64,000 bases of DNA from Cafeteria roenbergensis (GCA_008330645.1 VLTN01000048.1:186001-250000), one strand, 5' to 3'. Shown: positions 29,001-42,131, numbered from the stretch's first letter. Notes: a model not told the origin generated them from the sequence alone. Numbers and translations: made by a program.

Positions 29001-32000
29001 TCGCCTCTGCCGCTGACGGAAGAGCCGGCGGCGGCCAGAGCGCTCCCGGCGGCGCCGACGCTCGCTCCCGCCGCAGCCCCAGTCGCGCTGGCGCCTGTGT
29101 ACCGCGCCCGCTTACGCGAGTGCGCCGCCGACGTCCGCGCCGGTCCCGCTTGCCCTGGTGATCGAATAGGACTGAGTTCGCTTTCGGCCACGCTGCCGTT
29201 GCCTCCGGCGAATCCCGTGCCGGACACCGACCCCGTGGCGCCGCGACTGCCCCACACAGACGGCCGCTCCGCCCCTGACACGTCGGCCGCGCCAACCGTC
29301 GACGACGCGGAGCTCGCAATGCCAGCTCTGCCGTCCGCCTGCGGAGCCGACGGCAGAGCCTGTGCCCCGCTCACCGACCGATGCCGCGCCCCGGCTCTGC
29401 CAGATGCTACCGCCGCGGGGCCGGCCGTCGCGTCCGCGCCCGCCTCCGCAATGCCAGACAGCTGACCCTCGCCCGCGGGCCAGACCGAGCTGGCGAGCGA
29501 GCTGCGCACGCTGGCCCGGGGTCGGCTTCCGATTCCGTCGCCTAGGCCGAGACCACCCTTCCCCTCGGCCGAGGCGCTTCCAAAGGCGTTGCCAGCTGGC
29601 GAGCGCATGCCCCGCCTGCCAACCGACATTCGCTCTGCCGTGGCGGGGGCGTCGCCGGACTCATCGCGGTCGTCCTCGCTGTCGTGAGGGCGGCGCCCGC
29701 GGCGGTGGAGGTCGTCGTCCTCGTCGTCCTCGTAGTCCTCGTCGTCGAGCCCCGCCCCCAGCCCGGCCTCGGCCCCTGGGAAGAGGCCCTTGGCGGTCAG
29801 GTTGCACGCAAACTCCTTCACCCCCCCCGGCGCCGTCAGCCGGGGCATGAGGTGGATTCCGCTGGCCGTAATTCCGTCTTCGCCCGGGAACTCCGCCTCG
29901 TGCGGGCGCCGCTGCAGCCAGCTCCGCACCGTCAGTCGCGACGGCATCACCTCTCCGTGGCAGTAGAGACGACGCGTGGCCGTTCCCAGGAGCTGCGCGC
30001 GTTTCCGGGCCAGCCCATCCACCAGCAGCGACGCGTAGTGTCTGTTGGTCACAGTCATCTCCGGGCTCATGTCGTTGGCGATATCCACCCTGGCGGCCGC
30101 CGCGAGCTGGTCGCGGAGCCGCTGGATCAGCGCAGACGTGGAGAAGAGGAGGGACTTGCGCCGGCCGCGCTTCCGGCGGCGGCTTCGCGCCCCGTTGGCG
30201 GAGTCCCCGCTGGTGGCGCGGTGGCGCAGCGTGGACCTGGAGCCCCTGGCGCCGCCCGAGCCGGACGCCGCGGAAGCAAGCGCGCCGCTGCTCGCCCGAG
30301 GCTGGAGCCTGACCCCCGCAGCCCTGGCCGCAACCGCTGTGGCGTCGTCGTCGGCGCTCTCTTCCTCGGCGTCAGGCGGCGCGGACGCGATCACGTCGTA
30401 CCGCTCCACGTCCATGAACCTGGTCGTGCACCAGGCGATGTGAACGTCCATGGGGACGGGGAGCACGATGTACACTTCGCACCCCAGCTCTGCCGCCACT
30501 TCGAGAAAGAGGACGTCAGCGAGGGTGCACGGGCAGCAGTAGGCGAAGCGGGCGTTGCAGGCACGGAGGCTCTGCCGGAGCTGCTTGCGCAGGGCCGCTT
30601 CGGCCCCCGGCGACGGGACGGCGTAAAGCTCGTCCGTCTCGCACGCGAGGAAGACGGCAACGGTCGGGATGTCCATGAGGCAGGCGAAGGGCCCGTCTCG
30701 CGCCATCAGCGCGGCCTCCTGGGCCCTGCGGCGCATACGGCTGTCCTCGCGCTCCTGGGCCTCTGCCGAGGGGCGGAAGGCGGAGCTGGAGTCGGCGATC
30801 TGGGTGCCGGGCGTGGAGCGCGACGGCGTGGACTCAAGCGCCGGGGGCCCGCGAAGCGCCGAGCCCGCGCCGAAGGACCCGGACGCGGCCTTGGCCATGC
30901 CGGTCGCGGCCAGGCTGGCAGTCATGATGGACTCGCTGAACGTCTCGGGCAGGCTGGCCCGGCGGGCCTGGCGCCTCCCGCCGCGGGCACGGGGCTGGCG
31001 CTGCTGCTGCTGCCGCTCAATCGTCCGCCGCGTGTCGTACAGCACGGCGAGCACCCGCTTCCTGAGAGCCTCCGACTTGGCCGACGCCCGGTGCAGTTCC
31101 ATTGTGGAGCGCACCGCAGCGGTGAGTCTGGCTCGTGCCGCCCCGGCGGCCTCCTCGTCCGCGGCCTCAAATACGGACATGGTCCCAGCTCCCTCGCCGT
31201 CCTCCTCCCCGTCCTCCTCCGCCGACACCCCGCCTCGGGCAAGCGCAGCGCGGAAGGCCCCCGCCTCCCCCTTCTGGAGCGCGCGCAGGGCCTGCGGTCC
31301 CAGACCCGCCTCCACCTTGTGCTTCAGAAGCAGCCGCAGCTGGCGCTGCGTGCTAGCGATGCGCACCCAGCTGTCCCCCGCGCACTCGCGCGCTGCCTCG
31401 TAGTGCTCTGCCGCCGCCTCGAAGTCGCCGATGATTACGTTGGCCTCGCCGATTGTGGCCAGGCACCAGTAGTGCGACGGCTTAAAGAACGGCCGAAGCG
31501 CAACCACCAGCTCGTCGGTGTGCGGCGCTGATGACACTGAGGCGACCTGCGGCGCCGTGGCGCCGCCCTCGGACGCGCAATCGCCGGCAGCGTTGGCAAC
31601 GCTGCCTGCGCTGCCCGTTTCCGTCGCAAGTTTGGCCGCAGCGCGCGCTGCCTTGAGCTCGGACTCCAGCTCCTTCCTGCAAATGGCGACGACGTCGTCA
31701 GCCAGCGCGATGGCCTCGACCGTGCGGCCCGTGAGCATCGCCATGGTGGCCGTGTTGATGCCCGTGTAGTACGAGGAGCGGCCGCCCGCCTCGAAGGCCT
31801 CCTTGTAGATCGCGTGGGCCTTGTTCAGCAGGGCGGTGCGGCGCTCGGCGTTGCGCTCGCGGGCCGCAAGGTCCTTGTAACACCGCGCCAGCAGACCGCC
31901 TCCCTCGTCGTCCATCGCGCCCTCCAGCTGCAGCTGCTCAAGCACAACGATGGCGCGCTCCGTGGAGCCGCCCTGCGCCAAGGCGAGGCCGTGAAGCTGC

Positions 32001-33070
32001 CTGATGCGCCGCTGCGTGTCCTCCTTGAACCGCTTCGTTGCAAAATAGAGAATCTCTTCGGCCATGAGCGGCTCGCCCTTTTGAATCAGCGTTTCTGCCA
32101 CGACGAGGTGGAAGGCCTGCGAGCGGTTCTTCTCCAGCGTGGAGCGGAAGACGGTCTGAACCTCGGTCGCCGTGCAGTCGCTCGACACAATGTGCTCCAC
32201 GATGAGCTGGTCCGTCAAGTCGTCGATGCCGAACCCACGAGCCAGCAGCTGCTCCGGGTCCAGCTCCATCAGCTCTCGCTGGGTCAGGCGTCGCCGCCTC
32301 ATCTCTTCAGCAAGCTCCGTGACGTCAGGTTCTCCCGTGACAACTGAGCCGCGGGCCGCGCGAAGCCGGCGAATGGCGCTCAGCGCCACAGACGACAGCT
32401 TGATGACGTCGCCAGCCTTGGTCACGCGGTGCTCGTGCTCAATCGCCTGCGCAACCCAGGCAATCAGCCGGGTGGGGCAAAGGGGGAGCGATTGCAAGAG
32501 GTGTGGCGGGGGGAACAATTGCCAGCGCAGCTGGCACCTGTGTCTGACGCAAGAACTCGGGTTGCTGCCGCATTGCAGCGTCGGGGGCGCGACGAGCGCC
32601 ATTTATGGTCGCAAACGGTCCGGCCCAGAGTCCCGCGTGTCCGATCGGGGGGCAGCTGGGGCCGATCGGAAGAACCACGCTGCACTTTCGCATCATTCCG
32701 GCCACATTCTGCCGGCGCTCACCTTGAGCTCCTTCGCGACGTCGCGCTCGTTGTCACGGCCCATGTGTTTCGGACCCTCGGTTCGGAGAAGCTGCTTCCA
32801 GCGCGCGCGAACGCCGGACTGCTCAGCGGGGGTAGCCTGAGTCGAGTCTGTCCGTTCAGCCTCCTTGGGGCTGCCGGAAGAACGGTTGCCCGCTGGCCTC
32901 ATCCCCTTGCCAGGAACCACAGACTTCGCGTCCAGCTCGATGGAGCTCTTGTGGCTCCCGGTGCGATGCGAAGGCGAGAAGTGGACGCCATCCTTGGACG
33001 CGGCGGCTGCCGGCGACACCTGGCTCATGCGCCGAGGCTCGGGCGCTGGAGAGCTGGAGCAGGTGCCCAT
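26098..33070 (-). CDS. TPR (DUF4071-like) plus class III nucleotidyl cyclase protein
   Basis: Three exons (32723-33070, 26824-32446, 26098-26591) give 2154 residues. The N-terminus MGTCSSS fits an N-myristoylation signal with a palmitoylatable Cys4, so membrane attachment is likely. Residues about 215-490 form helical repeats resembling the TRAFs-binding/DUF4071 TPR region, including the SSYYTGINTATMAMLTGR segment. A conserved-looking globular part lies at about 700-800, then more than 1000 residues of Ser/Gly/Ala-rich disorder. The C-terminal cyclase domain (about 1930-2110) has metal-binding D1945 (LFADVVNFSKL) and D1989 (TWGDALYGVW), 44 residues apart as in canonical class III cyclases. 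At the transition-state Asn-Arg pair, the Asn position appears to be Ser (SRAAR) while Arg is kept, and the GIHxG-type motif reads SLHAAP. It may make cAMP or cGMP or have altered activity. The last intron splits the GDA-L codon region and contains a GGGTCA repeat. Confidence 0.88.
26619..26674 (+). repeat. GGGTCA hexanucleotide tract inside a cyclase intron
   Basis: About nine hexamers, mostly GGGTCA with one unit reading GTTAGG and a few AGAGT variants, occupy about a quarter of the 232-base intron at 26592-26823. The tract is telomere-like in unit length and G-richness but interstitial. Confidence 0.85.
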
Positions 33071-34772
33071 CGTTCGCCAGCGTCAGCGGCTCCAGCCAGT
33101 GCTCGATGGGCGTCCCTTCCCCAGACCAAGCGCCCTTGGTCGAGGGGAGGGCGGCGGGGCAGGTGCGGCGCCGGCGAAGCGGACCTCCAAGGCGCGGACA
33201 GCGGCCTGCGGACAACAACAAAAACGAACCGCGAGCAGCAACGAGCGCGATGGCAAAGGGAGCGGCGAGGATTCGAAGGCCGCGGCCGAGCAACGACCGA
33301 GCCCCCCGCGAACTCGGGCGCCGTACACCACACTGCCTGAGCGCCACGCAGCCACTGCGAGGCGGGGGGCGCCACTGCGCGGCGCTGGCGCGCTGCCTTG
33401 CCGAGGACCAACGAGTCGCTGCTCCGACGGGCCGCCCTCCCGGGCTCGGAGCAGGCAGGCCCGGCGCCCGGAGGCAATGCTCCCCGCCGAGCAGGCGGGA
33501 GCGCGGCCGGCTCGCGCTCGGCTCCCGCTGGGCCAGGCTGCCGCCGCGCTGTCCCGGGCAGCTACTCGTTGGCTTCGGGCCGCGTCGCTGGGAGCTGGCA
33601 GCGGCCAGCCCCGCTCGCCGACCGCGGACTGCGGGTTTCCTCACGAGTGGCTGGGAGGGAGCCTCCCTCGGGCACGAGCGACAGCGGGGGCGGGCCACCG
33701 GGTCAGCCTCTAGCGCCCAAGCACGCGCGTGTGCCGCGCGGGAGACGCGCCCAACGCCCCGGGAGTTGCTGCAATTGGGCACGCGAGACTTGAGCAGGGA
33801 TTCGCGATCGACTATGGCGGTAGTTGGGCGGGCGAGCTTGCTCCGAGCGACTCTGCCTGCGGGTCGGACTTCATCTGCAAACGGAGACACATTTCCGTGG
33901 CAGGTGAGAGAGGCCCAAAACCAGAAAACGCCAGCTTGGCTGCAACGCCCGGCCGCAGCCTCGCCTGATGCTGCCGCCCTTCCCGCCCGGCGCCCGTCTC
34001 GCCCGCCCACGGTCGAGGCCTGGCGCCCGGGAAGCCGCCGCGCAAGGCGACGGAGTCAGCGCAAGCGACCCAAGAGCCGCGGCAAACCCGCGACTTGTGC
34101 GCTGGCCGGACTGGCAGGATGGCGGGCGCGTGCGCCTGCGAGGCGCCTGGCAGGTGTCCTGGTCCGCGGGACAGGGAGCGGGCGCCCCACCCTGGTGCCA
34201 CACGCGCGCCCTTGCCGCCTGCGCCCGTTGGGGGCGCGCCCGGGGCCGCGCCAGCACGGGTGGTCGGCAAGGCTGGCGACAGGTCTGCATCCTCGCGCAG
34301 CCGCCCGCAATTTGGCGCGCTCGCTGCGGGCCGCGTCCGGGTCGGGCCCGCGAAAGGCTCCCCTGTGGGGGAGCTGAGCACTCGCCCTGTGCCGCGCCCG
34401 GAAAGAGCCGCTGCGCGCGGAGCCGGGCGCTTCCAGAAGCTCTCGGAGCAGCGTTGCGCTGGCCGACACAGCTCACTGCCGGCGGCACTTGCTCTGCTGC
34501 CAACGTGCGCCTGCCCTGCCCCGTCCCTCGCCGGGGCAGCTCCCCCGCGCCCAGGCCTCGCCTCCCAGGCGGTCGGCCTCCACTCGCATCGCAGCGACCC
34601 GGCCTCCACTCGATCGCCTGCCTGCGTCGGCCTGGAGTCGCTGCCCCAGCCGCTTGCTGCCCTGCTCGATCGCCCCTCGCGCAGACTGCTGCTGCAATCA
34701 CCGGCCGGAGCTCGCTAGCCCTTGGCGCCGCACGGGCCGCGCCCTCCCCCGCCGCGCGGCGACTGTCGCACC
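33071..34772. other. Gene-poor 1.7 kb between divergent cyclase and phosphatase genes
   Basis: It separates two start codons pointing outwards, so it should hold both promoters and 5' UTRs. Long frames cross it on both strands, but their translations are Arg/Ala/Pro-rich with no domain character and they overlap each other, so I do not call genes. A modest A-rich patch (33900-33935) interrupts the GC. No tRNA or repeat is seen. Confidence 0.4.
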
Positions 34773-37700
34773 ATGTCGGGGCATGCTCGCGCTCGCCCAG
34801 ACCGGCTCAGCGGCCTGCTGCCGGCCCCCCGCGGAACGAGCCGCATCCTCGCTGAGCCGCTGGGCTCCCTCGCAGGCGCGGTGCCCCCGCTGCCGTTCTC
34901 GGACCTGGTCGACCCGACATACTACCGGGGCCCGACGGAGGAGAGCAACTGGGTGCTGCACGGCCGCTTGCTGGTCGGCGCCTACCCGGGAGCGGTTGAC
35001 GACGGGCAGAACGACGCGATTTTGCGCAGCATCCTCGAGCTCGGCATCACCACGTTCGTGTGCCTCCAATCCGAGTACCAGCACCGCGGAGTCTCGCGGG
35101 AAGACTGGATTGCGGGCACCAAGCTGCGACCGTACATCTACGACGCGGTGCGGCTGCTGCCCAGCATTCGGTGGCCTAGCCCGTCGCAGTGCTGCGCCCC
35201 CAAGCCCACGGAGGGCCTGCACTTCCTTCACTTTCCCATCGTGGACTGCTCAACCGCCAATGACACGGGCGTGCTGGAGCTGGCTCACGACCTCGTGAAC
35301 CGCCTCGCGTCGGGCGAAAACCTCTATGTGCACTGCTGGTAAGTTCAGCAAACGCGACTCACGGGAGGCACCCTCGGCGCGTCCCCGGAGCCAGCTCGCC
35401 CTGTGCGCGCCGCCCACGCCCGCGCGACGCGCACGGCCCCGTTTTGCTCGCTCCCGCCCTGCGCCTGTCCGCGCCTTTTCCGCAGGGGCGGCCACGGCCG
35501 CACGGGCACGGTGGTGTCGATTATGCTTGGCCTCATGTACGGCCTGCCGGCCCGCAACTGCATGGCCTACCTTCAGCACGTGCACGACCTGCGCATCTGC
35601 CCCATGGATGTGGGGACCCCTCAGACCAGCCAGCAGCGGCGGCAGGTCATTCGCATTCTCAGCGCGGTGCGCCGCGCCGGCATCGTGGCCGAGGCCCCCC
35701 CCGCGCCCCTGGGAAAGGCCCCGTCGGTGTCGGACGGGGCAGTCGGCACTGCCAACGCCAGCAGGCGCGCCGCCAGCGTCGGCCAGTCGGCCCACCGGTC
35801 TGGCGCGGCGGCCAAGCCGGGAAAGCAACAGGGGCAGGCCGGGGCGGAGGCGGACGCCGAGGACCTGACCCTGCCATCGCTCAGGGGGGCTGCGGCTGCC
35901 ACCACATCGACCGCCGCGGCTGCCCCTGCTGCCGGTTCTGTCGCCGCCGCGGTGGCCATTGCCCCGCCTGCAGCGGCCGCCGGCCGCTCCAAGGGCGTCT
36001 CTCGCTCCCGATCCGCGGCGAGGGTTGCTCGGCCCCTGAAACCGCCGGTGGGCGAGTCGCGCTCCAGCCGGCGCACCCACCACCGACAGGCCAGCGCCCC
36101 GCTCGCCCAGCCCCCGGCGCCGTACCCGGCCAACGAGCCCCTCAGCCCGACTGCCGACGAGGACAGCCCGCTGGCGGCTGCCGGCAGATCCGGGACCACG
36201 GCGGGGGCGGCGACGCCGGCGCCGGCGGCCACGATGTTGCCTCGAGCGGCCAGCGGGTCGCTGACTGACTCGCCCGCGCAGCCGAACAGCCGCCATCGTC
36301 GCCGAGTCACTGCCGATGCCTCCGTGACCGGTGCCGCCTCAGCGCACCAACCAAGCCTCCACCCGAGCGGCGCGCCCGTCAAGGCCTCGGCCGCAGCAGC
36401 GGGCGGCGGCGGCGGGGGCGGCGGCGGGGGTGGCGGCTCGGCTGCCAACAGGCCCCCTCTCTCCATCGGAAGCAGCGGCTCGTCTGCGGGGGCCCGCGGT
36501 CAAGGCAAGCCGGGCGACCTCACTTGGGCGCAGACGCCGGCAGGATCGATGGGCTCTGCAGCGGAAGGGTCAATCTGGGGGGCGCAGTCTTCGACAGAGC
36601 CAGGGGGCGAGGGCTCTGCCGCAGGAGCCATCAGCCGTGCCACGTCCGGTGGCCCGGCGGCTTCGGCGCCGTCGTCGGTGGCAGCCGGCCGCGGCAGGGA
36701 CGGGCGTGCCGTTGGCTCCAGCCCGCCGTCCTCGTCCTCGTCCTCGTCCTCGTCGTCGGCATCGGCGTCGGGGCTGGAGGGCAGACCGAGCGCGGTAGGC
36801 AGCAGCGCCGGCAGTGCAGGTGGTCATGCCGCCGGGGGCAGCGGCGCACCCGCTGACGGTGCTGGTGCTGCTGGCGGCTCTGCCGCGCGGCCGCTGACGA
36901 CGGCACGCGCGCTGGCGGCAGCCGCGGGCCCCGCCGCCCCGCGCGTGACCCGCCCTCTGGCTCCGCCCGTGACGGGGAGCAACGACCAGGCGTCTCTCAG
37001 CGCCATGGAGACCGACGTCGTCTCAACGGACACTCCAGCCTCGGGCTCATACACCCGGCCGCTCGGCCTGGCAGAGCCGTCGAGAGACAAGGTGTCCCTG
37101 CAAGTGGCGGCGGATAGCGTGGCCGTGAGGTCTGCGTCGCGCCTGCCGCCAGCGACCGCCGGCCTGTTGCGGGCCTCATCGATGCAGCCGAAGCGCTCCG
37201 CCGTCACGAGCGGGGGGGGGCGAGGCGCTGAGCGAGGGGCCGCGGCGGGTGCCGGCATCACGCCGGGTCCCAGCGCTGGTGCCGCTTCCGGTGCCGACGT
37301 CACTGAGAGCGGCGGCGGCGGTGATGGCGCTGGCACTGACGTCACTGAGAGCGGCGGCGGCGGTGCTGGTGCTGGTGCTGGCGCTCGCTCGACGGCTGAT
37401 GGATCCCCTGGCCAAACCGCTGCCGGGCCCCCGAGCGGCCACTCCAGCGCCACCACGAGCGGAACCACGACCCCCGCGTCGTCGTCGTCGTCGTCTGCGG
37501 CGGCCAGCGGCTTGCCCTCGCCGGAGCACATTGCAACTGCGCTCAAGGCCGCCTCAGAGGCCCATTCTGCGAGTCCGGATGCGGCTGCCGCCACGGGTCG
37601 CGTCGCCGTGCCAAAGCTCGAAACCGCTCGGGTCGGGGCGCGACTCACCCAGGGACACTCCGGCTCTGCCTGGAGTGGCTCTGCCGACGAGGCGCTTCAG

Positions 37701-40700
37701 CCGCACGCGCCGCCCGGTGCATCGCCGCTGCGCGGAGCCAAGACGAGCCGAGCTGCCGCCGCCGGGAGTGGCGCTGCTGCCGGGGGCGGGGCGGGCAGAG
37801 CTGGCGGCGCGGCTCTGTCCGGCGCGTCTGCGGGGGGAGCCGGTTCGAGCGGCGCTGAAGGCCACGTGTCCGCCAGCGGAGCACGAACGGCCCGTGCCGG
37901 CGCGCCCCCGGGGCTCAGGCAACACGCGCTGAGCGGTTCGGCCGCCGGCACAGCACTGGCGGGACAGGTGTCTGCCGACTCGCCCGGCAGCCTGAGCGGT
38001 CGCTCAGAGTCGCGCGGGCTGGGAGCGGAGCTGCGTGCCGGCCAGGCGTCGTCAGCGGGGCTGCAGTCCGCCACGTCGTCGTCGGCATCAGCGTCGTCGC
38101 GCGGCCTGGCAACTGAGTCCCACCGCGACGGACAGCGCGGGCGCAGGCAGGGGTCGCTCAACTCAGACGCGTTTTCGCAAGCCCTCTCCCCTGCTGCCAG
38201 CGGGGGTACCAGCACCCCTGGGGCCGCGGAGGCGGCAGCGGCGGCGGCAGGCGTGTCCTCTGCCGCGTCTGCGAGAGCCCCTCCGGGCTCCGCAGCCGGT
38301 ACAAGGCCTCTCCAGTCCTCGGAGAGCGCCCCTGTTCGGGAAAGGCTCGCCGACGAAGCAGCTGAGCAACTCCGCTCTGCCACCGGCGTCGGCAGAGCCG
38401 CAACTCAGCCAGTGGCGTCGGCTGGCTCGCCGAGCCCCGCCAAGCAGGCCGGGGCCAGCGGGGGCGGCGTTCCACGCGTGCCGGCCTCCGGCTCTGCCTG
38501 GGCCGAGGTTGGCACCAAGCCGGGCGCCGGCCCCGCGCGGCCCGGCGTGCGAACCGCAACGTCCCCGCCCTCGACCAGCAGGCATCTCGGCGCCGACGCC
38601 CCGTCCCCGGCCCACACCTCCCGCAGCGCCCCGGGCAACACCACGGCGGCGAGGGGCACGCAGGAGCTCGACGCGTCGTCTGGTCGCGCAGCCCGGGGCG
38701 GGGCCGACTCGCAGAGCCGTCCCGGGCACACCTCCGCCCAGGGCATCGGCAACCCCAAGCGGGGTCCTGACGCTGCCGGGGCGGGGAGCAGGGGTCGCGG
38801 CCACGTGTCGCTGCAGCTTCACAGAGCTGCCTCCGGCAGCGGCGGAAGCCGCCGCGGCGGCGGCGGCGGGGTAGGAGGAGGCCACGGCAGCGGCGGCGGC
38901 GTGCTGAGCCCACCGTTCGCAACTGTGCCCGCCGTGGACTCCGCCAGGCCTCGTACAGGCGGCCCCCGTGTCAGCGCCAGCAGTGGGCGGGACGCCGGCG
39001 CTTCCAACGGTGCCGCCACCGCTGCCGCCAGGGCCGGGACCTCGGGAGGCGGCAGAGCCACGTCGGGCCTGGGCGGGGCAGAGGGCGGTTTCGGCGCCAG
39101 CGGGCGCGGAGCTCTCGACAGAACCGACGATGTATTCGGTGGCGAGTTTCCGGCGGTTTCGTCCGGCAGAGCCTCTTCGCGCCAAGAGTCGTCTTGCGGC
39201 TTCACACCCAAGGACGCAGGGCTGCCCGGTGAGGGCGACGCCGGCCTCGCGTCCGACGCTGCTAGCAGCGGCTTGAGTGGCGCGAGACTGCCGAGCGATG
39301 GGTCGCTGATGCCCTCATCACCCGGAAGTCAGGCCGGCGGCAAGCCCAGGGCGCTCGCCCGTCGTGACGCCAGCAGCAGTGATGGAAGGAGCCAGCCCTC
39401 CAGCAGAGCCTCGTCGATCGCAGACAGGCGAGCAGCGCCTGGGACGCGCGAGCGCCTGGCCATCGACTCGTCCGTCGGCCCAACGGGAGTCTCGGCCGGC
39501 GGGGACGGCGACGGTGCATCGAGCGGCCGGCCCGGCGGCGCTGGTGCCGGTGCTGGGGCCAGGAGAGGCGGAGGAGGAGGTGGCGGGGCCGGCGGGGCTG
39601 CCGCTGGCAGGGCTGCCAGTGGCAGGGCTGACGCTGGCGGGGCCGGCGGCGAGGCCAATGACGATGGCGACCAGAGCGACAACGACAGCATGCCCGTGAC
39701 GGCGAGCCGCGGGCCGTCGTCGGTGGCCAGCCGCCAACGACACCGGTTCAACAGCTCCGACAGCCTCTCACAAACGGCCGACACGCCCACCGGCATCGGG
39801 ACTCTCGCGGCGCCGTCGGGCTCGTCGAAGCGCTTTCGGGGCGTGGCTGGGGCGGCCAGCTCGCCGGGGGGCGAGGTGACCGTTGGAACCGGCGAAACGC
39901 GCAGCTTCGGCGGAATGTTCCACAGCAGCAGCGACGGCGGGGCCTCCGAGTCCACCTCCGCCATCACCCCCATTGGACTGCACCGGCCCTCCGCGCCACC
40001 CTCGGAGGGCGGCCAGTCCTCGGGGGGCGGGTCCGCTGCCACGCACCGCAGACTGCGAAGAGCCAGGCACGCGCCGTCGTCCTCCTCCGCCAGCAGCGGC
40101 GGCGGAACCCCCGGCGGAGCCAGGGGCGGCGGCATTCCCCCGTCAGCTGACCACGCAAGCCCCGGGAGGCGATCGCGCGTGGACTCCTCTGCGGGGCCGC
40201 GGGCGCGAAGCAGGCAGGATCGGGCGGGCTCTGCCGCGCCAGGCGGGCAAGCGACGGCGGTCCAGTCCTCGGCGGCAGCGTCGCCGCCAGGCCAGCACGC
40301 AGGGGCGCTGCTGCAGCACGGCTCTGCCGGCGCAAGCGGTGGCTCTGCCGGAGGTGGTGCGCCGCTGCACGCTCCCGTGGCGTCTTCGGGGGCTGCCACC
40401 ACCATGTCCAACACGTCCGCACGCCTCGGCAGCTCCGCCTCGGCCACGCTGTCGCCTGACATGGGGGCGGGCGCCAGGCGGTTTGATTCGTCTGAGGACG
40501 CCGGGACCGTCGTGGCTCTGCCAGGAGGAGAGGAAGTGGCTCTGCCTCCGCTTCTGCAGAGCAGTGGCGTGTCGCCAGTTGCGGCGCTGGGCGCTGTCGG
40601 CGGCGCGCGGCTCGGAAGCGCCGTGGCGTGGGGGGAGGGTGGTGCGGACGGAACCGGTCGGCCTTCGCCGAAGCAGCGAATTCGTCGATCGCAGACGGAG

Positions 40701-42131
40701 GGCGCGGACACGCCTGGTCGGTCTGGCGTTGCAGCGAGCGGCGGCAGCGGCGGCGCAGGGGCCGTGGTCGGCGGCGGCGGCGGTAGCGGCGCAGGCGGCG
40801 CGGCCATGCGCGGAACGGGCGGCTCGCTTGGGCCCAGCTCCAGAAGTCCTGCTTCGCACAGCGGCGCCGACACAGGGTGTGCGCGTCTCGGAAGCAGCGG
40901 GGGCTCTGCCGCCGCCGGGAGGGGCTCTGCCGCAACAGCGGCGCGACCGTTGGGCAGCGGAACCCCCCCTGCTGCAGGGTCGTCGACAGCGTCGCGCACT
41001 CGGAGCGGGCGGCGGCTGCGGCGGCGCGACGCCAGCAACGACTCCGCTGGCGACAGCGCGGCCACGTCAGCGGCTGACACCCGCGCCGACGTCGCTCTGT
41101 CGGGCTTGCTTCCGGCTGAGGCCGGCGACCGGGCCGGCAACGGCAGCGGCAGCGGCATGCAGCCGCTAGCGCTGTGGACTGACGACGACGATGACGACGA
41201 CGACGACGACGGCGACCCGGACGACGGTGCTGGCTCTGCCCCGGTGGCGGCTCGGAGGGACCCACTTCGGATGGGGGGCTCTGCCGCGTCGTCGTCGCCT
41301 CCCTCCCGCGGCTCTGCCGGCCGGGCCACGTCCACCGCTCGGTCGGTGCCGGGGACGGGGGGCGGGCCAGGCGGGGCGCGCGGGGAGCGGCCGAGCTCCG
41401 TGCTGTCGCGCCAGAAGCAGGAGAGGGCCATCGCGAGGGCGGCGGCCCTCGTCCCCAAGTCCCCGCTGTCGGGAGTGCGGACTCCGCGGCTGGCCGTCCC
41501 GTTCGCTGGCAAGCAAGCCAGGAGGTTCTTCGGGGCGCGGGCGTCGGGAGAGGCGTCGGACGCGGGCAGCGACGCGGCCTCTGGCGGCGCCGCGGGGCTC
41601 TCGGGCACGTCGGGTTCGGTGGCCGGTGCAGTGCGGGCGGACGGCGCCGTCGCGGGTGGCGCTTCGCTGGATGGGGCTGCCGTCGCGGCCGCCATTCCAC
41701 GGAGCGCCGCTGCGCCCCATTTGTCAGGGTCCGGGCCGGCTCTGCAGCGTGGGTCGGGTAGAGCTGCGAGCCGCTCCGAACGGACCAGACAGAGGAACCC
41801 CGCCGGCAGACGAGGCCGGGGAGGCGGCGACGAGGCCCACGCAGCTGCTGCTGCGGATGCAGGGGCACCGGCAGGGCCGGCGCCTCCCTCTGGGGCGGGC
41901 GGGCCCTCTGGGGCAGGCGGCCAGCGGCCGGCGTCGGGAGGCAGCGCCGGAGGGGCCGGACCCCTGTCGCCCGGCGGGGGCTACGGCAGTGCAGCTGCTC
42001 GCCGCGCGGCTCTGCGCAAGGACCACGAGCGCAAGACCAGGGTCGGCAAGCGCGTTGCGGCGGGCATGGAGCGGCGGCACGAGGAGCGGCTCGCTTCCCG
42101 CGAGGCAACCGTGGGCGGGGACGAGGCTTGA
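34773..42131 (+). CDS. Cys-based protein phosphatase with a giant disordered tail (2403 aa)
   Basis: The N-terminal 240 residues look like a tyrosine or dual-specificity phosphatase. The catalytic loop HCWGGHGRTG provides C188 and R194 in the C-x5-R signature, and HFPIVDCS upstream could supply the general-acid Asp. Two exons, 34773-35338 and 35486-42131, are joined by a strong GTAAGT donor. The 147-base intron splits the Trp codon immediately after the catalytic Cys, which makes the exon pairing certain. After about residue 265 the remaining 2100 residues are Ser/Gly/Ala-rich without visible domains, with Gly and Ser runs, an Asp run near 41180-41213, and many GSA tripeptides written as GGCTCTGCC. 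The tail is one uninterrupted frame and the only plausible one, despite long minus-strand shadow frames. It may act as a scaffold or phospho-target region. The substrate could be protein, lipid or RNA. Confidence 0.88.
36728..36757 (+). repeat. TCCTCG run encoding poly-Ser in the phosphatase tail
   Basis: Short hexanucleotide run of the same type as in SMC5, encoding Ser residues in the disordered tail. Confidence 0.8.

Noticed and set aside
29684-31531. 615-codon plus-strand frame opposite the TPR-cyclase gene
   Set aside because: The minus strand encodes recognisable TPR and cyclase sequence continuous through this region; the plus frame has no domain.
33106-34377. 423-codon plus frame in the cyclase/phosphatase spacer as a gene
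   Set aside because: Arg/Ala/Pro-rich translation with overlapping rival frames on both strands and no domain or splice logic; better explained as GC-rich promoter DNA.
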